DNA from: Modicisalibacter sp049808615
GTDB taxonomy: Bacteria; Pseudomonadota; Gammaproteobacteria; Pseudomonadales; Halomonadaceae
Direction of reading: 5' to 3'
NCBI RefSeq assembly: GCF_049808615.1
Contig: NZ_JBNCAN010000003.1
Coordinates: 1 to 64,000 of the forward strand
Length of the DNA stretch: 64,000 nt
Shown here: piece by piece, positions 15,664 to 24,334 of the stretch
Layout of the letters: every line of letters starts with the position of its first letter
Position numbering within the stretch: the stretch's first letter is position 1
Made by a program: the position numbers and the translations under genes
Notes under the pieces: generated by a model
The model's database searches: none
What the model saw: only the letters and a program-made list of their open reading frames with translations
What the model was told of the DNA's origin: nothing

Positions 15664-16686
15664 GTGGCTGTCTCCCTCCCTGTCCTCACCGATCCCCCGC
15701 CGAACCACGACGACGTGGCGACCTGGCTCGCCTCGCTCGGCGGCCCCTTCTGGATCGTGCTGACCGGCGACGACGACCGCCGCTGCCGGGTGGTCACCAC
15801 CCTGCTGCACGGCAACGAGCCCTCCGGTCTGCTGGCGTTGCACCGCTGGCTCGCCGAACGGCCGCGACCCCGGACCCGACTGGCGGTGCTGGTCGCCAAT
15901 GTCGCTGCGGCGTTGGCCCCGCCGCTGTTCACCCAGCGCTTCGTCCCGGGCGAGCGCGACCTCAACCGCTGCTTCCAGCCGCCCTTCGATGACGTTTCCG
16001 GGGCGCTCGCCCAGGCGATCACCCACGACATCGCCGCCTGGGCCCCCGAATGCGTGATCGACCTGCACAACACCTCGGGCAAGGGGCCATCCTTCGCCGT
16101 CGCCACCCGACGCGACCCAAGGCTCGAGCGCCTGGCGGGACGGTTCTGCGACCAGCTGATCGTCACCGACTTCCGGCTTGGTAGCCTGATGGAGATTCCA
16201 CTCATTCACCCGCCCCTTGCCGACTGCCCCATACTCACCCTCGAGTGCGGCGGCGCCCGGGACCCCGCGGCCGTGGAGGTGGCGAGCGCCGTCTATCACC
16301 GGCTGGCCGAGTGGCCGGACCTGGCGGCCCTGCCCTCCACGCCCAACCTCGACGTGCTGATCCATCCGCTGCGGGTGGAACTGGCCCCCGACGCCGGCAT
16401 CGCCTACGCCCGCGAGCCCGAGCCCGGAACAGGCGTCACCCTCTGGGCACGCATCGATGCCCACAACCGCGGCGTGACCCCACCCGACACCTGCCTCGGC
16501 TGGCTGGGCGACGGCGGCCTTGCGAACCTGCAGGCCCGCGATGCCCGGGGCATCGAGCGCATCGCCGAGCTGCTCTGCGAGCGCGACGGCCGGCTCTACA
16601 CCCGCCGCCCCCTGCGCCTGTTCATGGCCACCACCAACGCCGAGATCGCCCGCAGCGACTGTCTGTTCTACGCCGTGCCGGCGTGA
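15664..16686 (+). CDS. succinylglutamate desuccinylase/aspartoacylase-family zinc hydrolase
   Basis: A 340-residue AstE/AspA-like metallo-carboxypeptidase. It has zinc ligands in LLHGNEPSG and CVIDLHNTSG, the arginine motif GERDLNRCF, and the glutamate in ILTLECGG. The family removes acyl groups from amino acids (N-succinylglutamate, N-acetylaspartate). It starts with GTG three bases after the ligase stop, so the two are one operon. One ligating and one hydrolysing enzyme acting on amide bonds suggests a make-and-break pair on the same compound (inference). The CRISPR array's distal end begins 55 bp after its stop. Confidence 0.8.
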   Translation: MAVSLPVLTDPPPNHDDVATWLASLGGPFWIVLTGDDDRRCRVVTTLLHGNEPSGLLALHRWLAERPRPRTRLAVLVANVAAALAPPLFTQRFVPGERDLNRCFQPPFDDVSGALAQAITHDIAAWAPECVIDLHNTSGKGPSFAVATRRDPRLERLAGRFCDQLIVTDFRLGSLMEIPLIHPPLADCPILTLECGGARDPAAVEVASAVYHRLAEWPDLAALPSTPNLDVLIHPLRVELAPDAGIAYAREPEPGTGVTLWARIDAHNRGVTPPDTCLGWLGDGGLANLQARDARGIERIAELLCERDGRLYTRRPLRLFMATTNAEIARSDCLFYAVPA

Positions 16687-16692
16687 GGGGTG

Positions 16693-16718
16693 GGGGCCTT
16701 GCCAATGGACGAGGCCCC
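16693..16718. terminator. stem-loop between AstE-like gene and CRISPR array end
   Basis: 7-bp stem GGGGCCT / AGGCCCC with a 12-nt loop, 6 bp past the AstE-like stop and 24 bp beyond the distal end of the array. It has no T-run. It may help end transcription from either side. Confidence 0.35.
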
Positions 16719-16741
16719 GCGCCTGTGGCTGCGCAGCGTAG

Positions 16742-19700
16742 TTTCTGAGCTGCCTGGGCGGCAGCGAACGCCTGATGCCTGCGAGGAATGTGGTGACGGG
16801 ATTTCTGAGCTGCCTGGGCGGCAGCGAACGGATCTACTTGCCTCCCGCTTTGACGTCGACTTTTCTGAGCTGCCTGGGCGGCAGCGAACAAGCAGGCTCG
16901 TCAGGCTCAGGCCAACATGATTTTCTGAGCTGCCTGGGCGGCAGCGAACTCACGCGCAACCTCATAAGCGAAAGCTGACAATTTCTGAGCTGCCTGGGCG
17001 GCAGCGAACCTGGGCAAACGGCAGCGTTGAATTCCCGGCGTTTTCTGAGCTGCCTGGGCGGCAGCGAACAAAATATGCTGTGACCTTTTCCGTCTCGAGC
17101 TTTTCTGAGCTGCCTGGGCGGCAGCGAACAGTGCCGGGTAAATCTCGGATGTCTCGGCGACTTTCTGAGCTGCCTGGGCGGCAGCGAACAAACGCCCAGT
17201 GTGGGTGTGGCTTCCCATATTTTTCTGAGCTGCCTGGGCGGCAGCGAACCTTACGGGACAGGGCTGTTCTGAGGTTTCAATTTTCTGAGCTGCCTGGGCG
17301 GCAGCGAACGATCTTGCGGCTGTTCTGCTCGACTTCGACGCTTTCTGAGCTGCCTGGGCGGCAGCGAACTCACCGTCGAGAGCAAGACGGGCGGCACCTA
17401 CTTTCTGAGCTGCCTGGGCGGCAGCGAACGCGTGCCAGCCGGTGCCGAGCTCGTCGCCGGTTTTCTGAGCTGCCTGGGCGGCAGCGAACGACCGTTCCAA
17501 TTCCCTCGCGCCCTCACCGTTTTTCTGAGCTGCCTGGGCGGCAGCGAACGGATCGTGCAGCCATCCGGTCATTGCCCGTATTTTCTGAGCTGCCTGGGCG
17601 GCAGCGAACGGATTGAAATCCTCAATGAAGGTAGCGGATAATTTCTGAGCTGCCTGGGCGGCAGCGAACGTTGTTATAGCTGCACCCGATAATGAATTCC
17701 ATTTCTGAGCTGCCTGGGCGGCAGCGAACGCGTGTGGCTCAGGATGTAGACGCGGACATGCTTTCTGAGCTGCCTGGGCGGCAGCGAACAGCCTCAACAA
17801 CCGGCATCGCCTCGTGCTCGGTTTCTGAGCTGCCTGGGCGGCAGCGAACGATGACCATCACGGTGGTAATTCCAGGTGGCGTTTCTGAGCTGCCTGGGAG
17901 GCAGCGAACCGAGCATTCCTCGCTAATGAGCGATTCTTTTCTTTCTGAGCTGCCTGGGCGGCAGCGAACCTGGAAATGGATGCCGCAACTCGTGCATTGC
18001 TTTTCTGAGCTGCCTGGGCGGCAGCGAACCTCGCGGAGATCGTCGATGGCATCCATGAGGTTTTCTGAGCTGCCTGGGCGGCAGCGAACCTGCACCTATA
18101 GATTCCGTGACGGCATCCCAGTTTCTGAGCTGCCTGGGCGGCAGCGAACGGCCAGAAAGAAGCCCGCATCCAGCTGATAAATTTCTGAGCTGCCTGGGCG
18201 GCAGCGAACGAACACGAGATCCATGTCACCAGCCTCCAGCTTTTCTGAGCTGCCTGGGCGGCAGCGAACGATCTCATCGCTGAGTCGTATAGACGCCTCC
18301 ATTTCTGAGCTGCCTGGGCGGCAGCGAACTCGATGCCGATATCGTGGGCGAGGGTGGTGCGTTTCTGAGCTGCCTGGGCGGCAGCGAACCGTGCCGAGGC
18401 ACTGACATCAGGTCGCTTCAATTTCTGAGCTGCCTGGGCGGCAGCGAACTCTGATTAATGGCCGCGCATCGGACTAATTCATTTCTGAGCTGCCTGGGCG
18501 GCAGCGAACGTCACCCCCGCCCGCTTCGACGGCAAGGTACGTTTCTGAGCTGCCTGGGCGGCAGCGAACCGAATGGCAGCATGCTGCACTGGTTTCATCT
18601 GTTTCTGAGCTGCCTGGGCGGCAGCGAACACTACCGCGAAGTGGAGCTGGCCGCTGGCGATTTTCTGAGCTGCCTGGGCGGCAGCGAACTCCTCGTTGCT
18701 TGTGGTAGTGCGCCCGGGGTTTTTCTGAGCTGCCTGGGCGGCAGCGAACCCGCTCTCGAATCAACCTTCCCGCTGCCGGTATTTCTGAGCTGCCTGGGCG
18801 GCAGCGAACAATGACGCAATCCGGCGCCCATCCTTTCAGCATTTCTGAGCTGCCTGGGCGGCAGCGAACGGCTGGCAGCCATTCATGACTCGTTTCATGA
18901 ATTTCTGAGCTGCCTGGGCGGCAGCGAACCTTCTCGTCCCACTCGCGCCGGTAGTTATCCATTTCTGAGCTGCCTGGGCGGCAGCGAACTCGGCGATCTC
19001 TTGCAGGTACTGCGCCATGTATTTCTGAGCTGCCTGGGCGGCAGCGAACCTCATGTAAATGCACTCCATCCAGCGGATGCGTTTCTGAGCTGCCTGGGCG
19101 GCAGCGAACGAGAGCATTGGCCCTCCGCGATCCAGCAATTCTTTCTGAGCTGCCTGGGCGGCAGCGAACGCACCGTAGGCCTGGTTGCCGCGTGAGTCGT
19201 GTTTCTGAGCTGCCTGGGCGGCAGCGAACATAAAAACACCGGCGCCATCACGGCGACTAACTTTCTGAGCTGCCTGGGCGGCAGCGAACATTGCTGGCGT
19301 TCTGATTGATCGCTGTTTCGTTTTCTGAGCTGCCTGGGCGGCAGCGAACTGATGTGTTCGGGGATGGCGTCACCCTTATTCTTTCTGAGCTGCCTGGGCG
19401 GCAGCGAACTATCTCGTCGTCCTCGACCAGCCAATCCTTCATTTCTGAGCTGCCTGGGCGGCAGCGAACAACTCGACTTTATCGGAGGTCGGCTTCTCAT
19501 ATTTCTGAGCTGCCTGGGCGGCAGCGAACCAATCCCCATGGACGTTCGTTTGACGGCATCAGTTTCTGAGCTGCCTGGGCGGCAGCGAACTCTTGTCCTC
19601 GTCACGCACCAGACTAGGTTGATTTCTGAGCTGCCTGGGCGGCAGCGAACATCAAACAGCTGCGAAGAACTGTTGGCCTACACTTTCTGAGCTGCCTGGG

Positions 19701-20131
19701 CGGCAGCGAACGTAACGCTGGGCACCTCATCCGTTTTCCATCCTTTCTGAGCTGCCTGGGCGGCAGCGAACAATAGGTATGTATCACATTTAAATCTATC
19801 GGTTTTCTGAGCTGCCTGGGCGGCAGCGAACACAAGGTGGTCGTCCGTGCGGCGAACGCTGTTTTTCTGAGCTGCCTGGGCGGCAGCGAACCAAATTCCA
19901 ATCTCGTCCTCTGGCAGCTTGAGTTTCTGAGCTGCCTGGGCGGCAGCGAACTTCAAGACGATGATTGGTGCGCGCGTTGATGCTTTCTGAGCTGCCTGGG
20001 CGGCAGCGAACGCGAAGAGGACAACGTGTGGCAGCTACAGGACTTTCTGAGCTGCCTGGGCGGCAGCGAACCATTTTGCCGGAAGCACGGGAACCTACGT
20101 AAATTTCTGAGCTGCCTGGGCGGCAGCGAAC
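16742..20131 (-). CRISPR. type I-F CRISPR array, 57 repeats and 56 spacers
   Basis: The 28-nt repeat in crRNA orientation (minus strand) begins GTTCGCTGCCG, continues CCCAGGCAG and ends CTCAGAAA. It has the I-F Csy4 hairpin CTGCC/GGCAG and the 8-nt handle CTCAGAAA. Fifty-four spacers are 32 nt; the two preceding the repeats at 19563 and 19684 are 33 nt. All repeats are identical except the one at 17882, which changes one hairpin-loop base and keeps the stem. The leader side is the high-coordinate end next to csy4, so the newest spacers are near 20100 and the oldest near 16770. The oldest repeat is not degenerate. Spacer targets cannot be identified here. Confidence 0.98.
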
Positions 20132-20260
20132 AAGAAAAAAATAACGCTAATAATCTGATTTTTAAAGAGCCTCCTGTAAAAAACGCGGCACCACCCTTTT
20201 CGTGACGGCGCCGCTAAGCTGTTGTTTTATTGCCCTTCTTTCATCTCTTAGAAAAAAGGG
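20132..20260 (-). promoter_or_regulatory. CRISPR leader
   Basis: A 129-bp AT-rich non-coding stretch between the csy4 stop and the first repeat, on the side and strand expected for a I-F leader. On the minus strand, a TTTACA that could serve as -35 precedes an A/T-rich block (TTTAAAAATCAGATTATTAG) just before the first repeat. A terminator-like hairpin lies inside it. Confidence 0.7.
20178..20214 (-). terminator. terminator-like hairpin after csy4
   Basis: On the minus strand: GCGGCGCC / GGTGCCGC (one G-T pair) with a 14-nt loop, then G and six T. It would end the csy operon transcript before the array, leaving the array to its own promoter. Confidence 0.55.
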
Positions 20261-20830
20261 TCAAAACCAGGGTACCGTGGCATGGCGGCTCAGGCCGTAA
20301 TGGTTGAACGTGCCTTGTACGGGTTCCTTTTGCGGCTTGCCGTGGTCGATAAACAGGCAGAAGCGCTGCTGGCTCGAGCGGCTGTTGAGCTGTACGAACG
20401 GTAGTTCAATGCGACGCGACGCCGGTGTGGCATATAGCCGTCGCGCTTCCTCCAGGCTTATGTCATGACGTTTGGCATAACGCGTGGCGCGGCTTTCGCC
20501 GCCGGTGTTGAACTGGCGACGCTTCACCGCGACGTGCCTCACCCCTTCGGGTACCGCTTGCACATTGCTCGATACGACGTGATCGCGCATGCCGATTAAC
20601 CATTCGCTCTCCATCAGTCGCTCGAGTCGTTGGCGAGAGCTGTGGAGACGAAGTTGCTCTCCCAAAGTGCGCGCCTGCACTCCGCTTTTATGTTCGGGAA
20701 AGCTGACGCCGATATCATCGGTGTCGAAATCGAAAAGCGCTCGATGCAGCTTGGCGTAGAGCGCCCCCATCAACATTGGCGCCGGGAATTCCGGATCAGG
20801 CCGTAGGCGAATATCGATGTAGTGGTTCAT
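20261..20830 (-). CDS. cas6f: Cas6f (Csy4) crRNA-processing endoribonuclease
   Basis: A 189-residue Cas6f/Csy4. It cuts I-F pre-crRNA at the 3' base of each repeat hairpin and stays bound to the crRNA 3' end. His29 (ALYAKLHRAL) coincides with the catalytic histidine of the Pseudomonas enzyme. The C-terminal half has the arginine-rich RNA-binding helix (ESRATRYAKRHDISLEEARR). It is the last gene of csy1-csy2-csy3-csy4, three bases after csy3, and directly borders the leader. Confidence 0.95.
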   Translation of the reverse strand: MNHYIDIRLRPDPEFPAPMLMGALYAKLHRALFDFDTDDIGVSFPEHKSGVQARTLGEQLRLHSSRQRLERLMESEWLIGMRDHVVSSNVQAVPEGVRHVAVKRRQFNTGGESRATRYAKRHDISLEEARRLYATPASRRIELPFVQLNSRSSQQRFCLFIDHGKPQKEPVQGTFNHYGLSRHATVPWF

Positions 20831-20833
20831 GGC

Positions 20834-21871
20834 TTACCCCGCTTCGCCGAACACGCCGCCGCGAATCAACGTCGCCATCACGAAATGCTGCTGCTCCACC
20901 GGCGGTACCTGATCCTTGATGATCCAGCCGTCCAGCAGGGAGTAGAAATCGGCTTTCTGCTTGGGTTGTCGATACGCCTTACCTTGAGTGGTCGCGGAAC
21001 CATAGGGTTCGACGGCAATGGGGCCGAGATGCTCACCCTCTTCCAGCGGGTACCAGGTATCGATGGTGCGAATGGCATTGCCGAGTTTCTGCGAGTGAAT
21101 GCCAGCAATAGCATTGACCTGATACAGCGTCTTGCTCTTGTCGCCGCGCCCACGATCAAGTATCAGTTCCTGAGAAGGAAAGACCTCCTGCCCTTTTCCA
21201 ATTCGGGCAAAGGCGACAACTTCCAGTAGTACATGACGCTCACCGCTCAGGCCGTTATGGATCTGATCCGCCAGCTCCTTCAGGCCCGACTGAGTCGCTT
21301 GAGTGGTTTCAAAGCCGCGCAAGGAAAGCGTAAGCGCATCGAAGGTCCAACTGCTGGTGGCCTGGCCCTGCTCCACGAGGTTGATACGAATCTCGATCTG
21401 CTCGGCGCCCATGCGGTTGCGCCACAGAAAGCGCCCATTGGCGAGGTTATAGGCATAGCGTTTCGCCAACTCGGTAAAACCCTGCTTGCTGACGTAGCCT
21501 TTTACCGTTTCGCTCAGCTTGTCCTGGTAGTCAGCGTTATTGCAGGCGGAAGGCCTGCCGGCGCCACCCAAGACCCGAAGCGTGAAGCGGGTCATTAGCG
21601 TGTCCGCATCGCTTGGCAGGGTGGCGACATCCACGGTCTGCAGATTGGGATTTTCAATGGCGGCATCCAGTTTGGCGGGATCCTGATCCTTAGCCTTCAA
21701 GCGGTTGGAGATAGTGCCGCGCACGGATTTTTCGCGAATGGCGATGGGTTGCCATTCTTGCATGTCGTCGCGCTGCTCCCATTGACCGGCGAACATCAGC
21801 GCGTCTGAAGGATCGAGCTTGCGTTCGAAAGCGAGTACGGAAGCGGTCTTGAGAGTATCGTTCTTGGCCAT
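20834..21871 (-). CDS. cas7f: Cas7f (Csy3) Cascade backbone protein
   Basis: A 345-residue Csy3, the subunit that polymerises (about six copies) along the spacer part of the crRNA. It begins MAKNDTLKTASVLAFERKLD and carries KSVRGTISNRLK and NGRFLWRNRMGAEQIEIRIN, typical of the family. The Csy3 thumb disrupts pairing at every sixth base, which matters for the self-targeting guide described at 24228-24308. It starts 16 bases after csy2. Confidence 0.96.
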   Translation of the reverse strand: MAKNDTLKTASVLAFERKLDPSDALMFAGQWEQRDDMQEWQPIAIREKSVRGTISNRLKAKDQDPAKLDAAIENPNLQTVDVATLPSDADTLMTRFTLRVLGGAGRPSACNNADYQDKLSETVKGYVSKQGFTELAKRYAYNLANGRFLWRNRMGAEQIEIRINLVEQGQATSSWTFDALTLSLRGFETTQATQSGLKELADQIHNGLSGERHVLLEVVAFARIGKGQEVFPSQELILDRGRGDKSKTLYQVNAIAGIHSQKLGNAIRTIDTWYPLEEGEHLGPIAVEPYGSATTQGKAYRQPKQKADFYSLLDGWIIKDQVPPVEQQHFVMATLIRGGVFGEAG

Positions 21872-21887
21872 GTCAAGGCTCCTTGCG

Positions 21888-22856
21888 TTAAGCGCGCTCT
21901 GTGCGCGTTTGATAGTCGTTATTCAGGCGATAAAGGCCTTGCCCCAGGTCGTTATCCACATACCAGAGCAAGCCCTGTGGCGAGTTCAGATGGTGAGGGC
22001 TTATCCACTGACCGATGGAATACAGGCTTTCGACGAAACGAAATGGCGTGGTTTCGTCTCGGGCGCTGGCGACTTCTCCAGGCTCGGAAACCTCGGTGAG
22101 CGCGCCGTAGCCCACGGGTAGCGGCACCAGCCAGCCGGGCTTCTTGCGTACCTGCCATTCCACCTCGGTCTTTTGCTTGCCGTTTTCATCCTCGGTAGCG
22201 GTCTGGTGGCACTCCCAGTTCAGCCGCGACAGATCCAGCCAGCTATCCAGCAAGGTGCTATCCTGCTGCGCCTGCCGACGCTCTTGGTGATGCTCCTGCA
22301 AGAGATCATCGCGCAGCACTAGGGCAAACCCCGGCAGCCAGCGACGCTTGAGCTGACGAAAGCGCTCTTGTCTATCGTTTGCGTCATCGCCCAGCACTTC
22401 CAGCGCTGGCTGATAGCGGCGCTGCCCCGATAGAGCCGGCATGACGCTGCCGCCGGCGATGCGCATGCCAGCGACGATTTCCATAACGGTCTGAGCGGTG
22501 TCGGCGTCATGAATGCTTTTACCCTCTACCGCCAGCACCAGGGTGACCTCGAGGTGCATGCGCCCTTCCTCGACGATTGCCGCGGTCTCGCCTTTCTTGT
22601 CGACGGGGTTGCGCGTCAGATGAAAAGTGCGCACGTAGCCTTGCTGGGTCTGGGTTTCAAAGTCGTGGCAGATCACGCCGATGGCGTTGAATTGCAGCTT
22701 CAGCGATTCCGGCAGCCTGCGCTCAAGCGCGTGCATGAAGCCGATGAAAGCGCTCATGGCGGGAAAGCCCCAGGTCATCGGGCTGGAAATGGCGTTGGCG
22801 TTTTGAATCCGCAGATGCGGCAGCACCAGCAGCGCTTTGGTAGCGGCATCAGACAT
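21888..22856 (-). CDS. cas5f: Cas5f (Csy2) Cascade subunit
   Basis: A 322-residue Csy2. With Csy1 it caps the 5' handle of the crRNA. It has the expected N-terminal segment LLVLPHLRIQNANAIS and the WGFPAMSAFIGFMHALERRL motif common to Csy2 proteins. Its first eight bases overlap the end of csy1, showing coupling. Confidence 0.95.
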   Translation of the reverse strand: MSDAATKALLVLPHLRIQNANAISSPMTWGFPAMSAFIGFMHALERRLPESLKLQFNAIGVICHDFETQTQQGYVRTFHLTRNPVDKKGETAAIVEEGRMHLEVTLVLAVEGKSIHDADTAQTVMEIVAGMRIAGGSVMPALSGQRRYQPALEVLGDDANDRQERFRQLKRRWLPGFALVLRDDLLQEHHQERRQAQQDSTLLDSWLDLSRLNWECHQTATEDENGKQKTEVEWQVRKKPGWLVPLPVGYGALTEVSEPGEVASARDETTPFRFVESLYSIGQWISPHHLNSPQGLLWYVDNDLGQGLYRLNNDYQTRTERA

Positions 22857-24141
22857 GGGGCAGTTCCTCCTGCAAAATATCCAGCTTGCGTTTCAACCGC
22901 GCCTTCCACTCGAGGTACTCGTTGTCTCCCACGCCCAGGCGAACCAGTTGCTGGTTGAGCCAACGGGCAAAGGCCTCGCGAATCTTTTCCGGCCATTCGC
23001 CTTGCTCACGCTGGTTGGCAAAATCCGCCTCTTCTTCACCACGCCGGGGGTCTAGCCATAGCTGCTGCTCTTGTGGCAAGCGACAAGCCGCATTCGCGGA
23101 CCAACCCGGCGCCAGTACATGAAACTCGCTGGCAAACAGCATTAATTCATCGATCAGTGCATCGAAATAACCATCCACGCGGTTACGGGTGTGGTGATTC
23201 TCGGGTGGATCAGTCGCAAGAAAGCGCACTAGCCCCTTTAGCAACCAGCGCACCTCACGGCGGTGACCGAAGCGCTTGAAAACGGAATCGGTATGCAAGG
23301 GCGCTTTGACGCCTTGGCTTTTCCATTTGGGCGGCAGGGAAGCCATCAGGTAGTTGTTGCCGCCTCGCTCGCTATTGAGCTGGGAAATATTCTGCGGTTT
23401 GGTACCGCCTAACTTCTGCGCGGCCAGATTCGGGTAATCGCTGTAGCCGGTCTCGGCAGGCTTGTCGTCTCGCCGTGCCTGGCGAGCGGCCTTGGCGGCT
23501 TCGCCGAAACGGTCGGCATTGATGCGCAGGAATACCTGGTGTGCAAGGGAAGTGGCATACAGCGGCGCCAGCAAGTGAAAATCCTCATCATCAGTAGGGT
23601 CGTCGCCTGCAAGCCAATAAATCTGTTTGGCTCGTGTATGCGAGGCCTCAATACCTTTGGGTTGGGTAATGTCGGCAAACGCCTTGGCCCACTCGTCCGC
23701 CTGGCCTGGGTTGTCGCTCAAGGCAGCGCTGAATGCCGTATCTTCTTCCAATGCCAGTTCCAGTAGCGATTTCCCCCCGTGCTGCAGCTTGAGGAACTTA
23801 TAAACATCCAGCGCCGCCGCATTGCCCACGACATCACCGCTGAAATCCTCGGGCAGTAAATGGCTTCCGACCAAGGGAATTTCAGGCAAAGCGGCGGGCT
23901 CGACATAACGGCTGGAGCCCTTGGCGTCTGGATGGGTCGCCTTCAGCGCATGGGTCACTACCTGCAACTGGCTGACCCGACGCGCGGCATCGCTAATCCA
24001 GACCTCGAAGCCGAATTGCTCGATAAGCGCCTCGCGCTTGGGATCGTCCGGGCCGAGCTTTTCCAGCTTGCCGGCCAGTCGTTCGTCGATAAACGCCTGT
24101 ATTAGCTGGCGAATTTCACCGCTGCGATGCGCCTTATCCAT
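22849..24141 (-). CDS. cas8f: Cas8f (Csy1) large Cascade subunit
   Basis: A 430-residue Csy1, which reads the CC PAM and holds the crRNA 5' end. It starts MDKAHRSGEIRQLIQAFIDE. The central part includes HPDAKGSSRY and KPQNISQLNSERGGNNYLMA, which are typical. A perfect GGAGG precedes the ATG. The promoter upstream carries a TATAAT that overlaps the match to the mini-CRISPR guide. It is the first gene of the interference operon and is separated from cas2-3 by 191 bp. Confidence 0.95.
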   Translation of the reverse strand: MDKAHRSGEIRQLIQAFIDERLAGKLEKLGPDDPKREALIEQFGFEVWISDAARRVSQLQVVTHALKATHPDAKGSSRYVEPAALPEIPLVGSHLLPEDFSGDVVGNAAALDVYKFLKLQHGGKSLLELALEEDTAFSAALSDNPGQADEWAKAFADITQPKGIEASHTRAKQIYWLAGDDPTDDEDFHLLAPLYATSLAHQVFLRINADRFGEAAKAARQARRDDKPAETGYSDYPNLAAQKLGGTKPQNISQLNSERGGNNYLMASLPPKWKSQGVKAPLHTDSVFKRFGHRREVRWLLKGLVRFLATDPPENHHTRNRVDGYFDALIDELMLFASEFHVLAPGWSANAACRLPQEQQLWLDPRRGEEEADFANQREQGEWPEKIREAFARWLNQQLVRLGVGDNEYLEWKARLKRKLDILQEELPHV

Positions 24142-24160
24142 TCATCCTCCGAATTATATT

Positions 24161-24194
24161 CCATTATAGTTTCATGTTTATGGGTAAAGGGAAA
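24161..24194 (-). promoter_or_regulatory. csy1 operon promoter with embedded CC-PAM protospacer
   Basis: On the minus strand TATAAT (24168-24163) lies 12 bp upstream of the csy1 GGAGG (24150-24146). The -35 is weak (CCCTTT at 17-bp spacing). On the plus strand CC at 24161-24162 is a I-F PAM, and 24163-24187 matches the pseudo-spacer at 24256-24280 in 19 of 25 positions. The match is 15 of the first 17, with mismatches only at positions 6 and 12; position 18 is the next mismatch. Confidence 0.75.
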
Positions 24195-24227
24195 ATTTAG
24201 CAACTGCAATGCAAGATAGCTATTCTT

Positions 24228-24308
24228 GAATCCTGCCGCAAGAGCAGCTCAGAAAATTATCGTTTCCTGTTTTGGGGACATCATGCTGCCGCACAGGCAG
24301 CGAGCCGC
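24228..24308 (+). ncRNA. mini-CRISPR encoding a crRNA-like RNA aimed at the csy1 promoter (CreR-like)
   Basis: Repeat-like 1 (24228-24255) matches the array repeat at 20 of 28 positions and keeps CTGCCGC plus the 3' GCAGCTCAGAAA, hence an intact 8-nt 5' handle. The guide is 24256-24280. Repeat-like 2 (24281-24308) keeps the Csy4 hairpin exactly in the stem (CTGCC-GCACA-GGCAG; 16 of 17 over the core) but has lost the handle end. A terminator follows. It is transcribed opposite to the cas genes; a weak promoter (TTAGCA, then TATTCT at 24221-24226) lies upstream. Known parallels are CreR and CreA RNAs in other CRISPR types; function here is inference from sequence. Confidence 0.75.
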
Positions 24309-24334
24309 CGGCCCTGGGCCGGCTCCTTCCTTTT
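24302..24334 (+). terminator. Rho-independent terminator of the mini-CRISPR RNA
   Basis: GAGCCG / CGGCTC outer stem with an inner GGCC stem, or alternatively GCCGGC / GCCGGC, followed by CTTCCTTTT on the plus strand. There is no T-run on the minus strand, so it serves the rightward RNA and not the cas transcript. It overlaps the cas2-3 stop. Confidence 0.7.

Noticed and set aside
15349..16464. Long minus-strand frame opposite the GC-rich pair
   Set aside because: High G/C sequence creates long antisense frames; the plus strand carries recognisable enzyme motifs.
16742..20131. Long open frames in several phases encoding repeated SELPGRQRT, FLSCLGGSE, FAAAQAAQK or VRCRPGSSE motifs
   Set aside because: They are translations of the 28-bp CRISPR repeat with 60-bp periodicity (a multiple of three), not proteins.
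24142..24332. A CreTA-type toxin-antitoxin unit instead of a cas-regulating RNA
   Set aside because: The guide's match is to the csy1 promoter itself. No separate small toxin transcript or mini-ORF with its own promoter could be supported in the gap.
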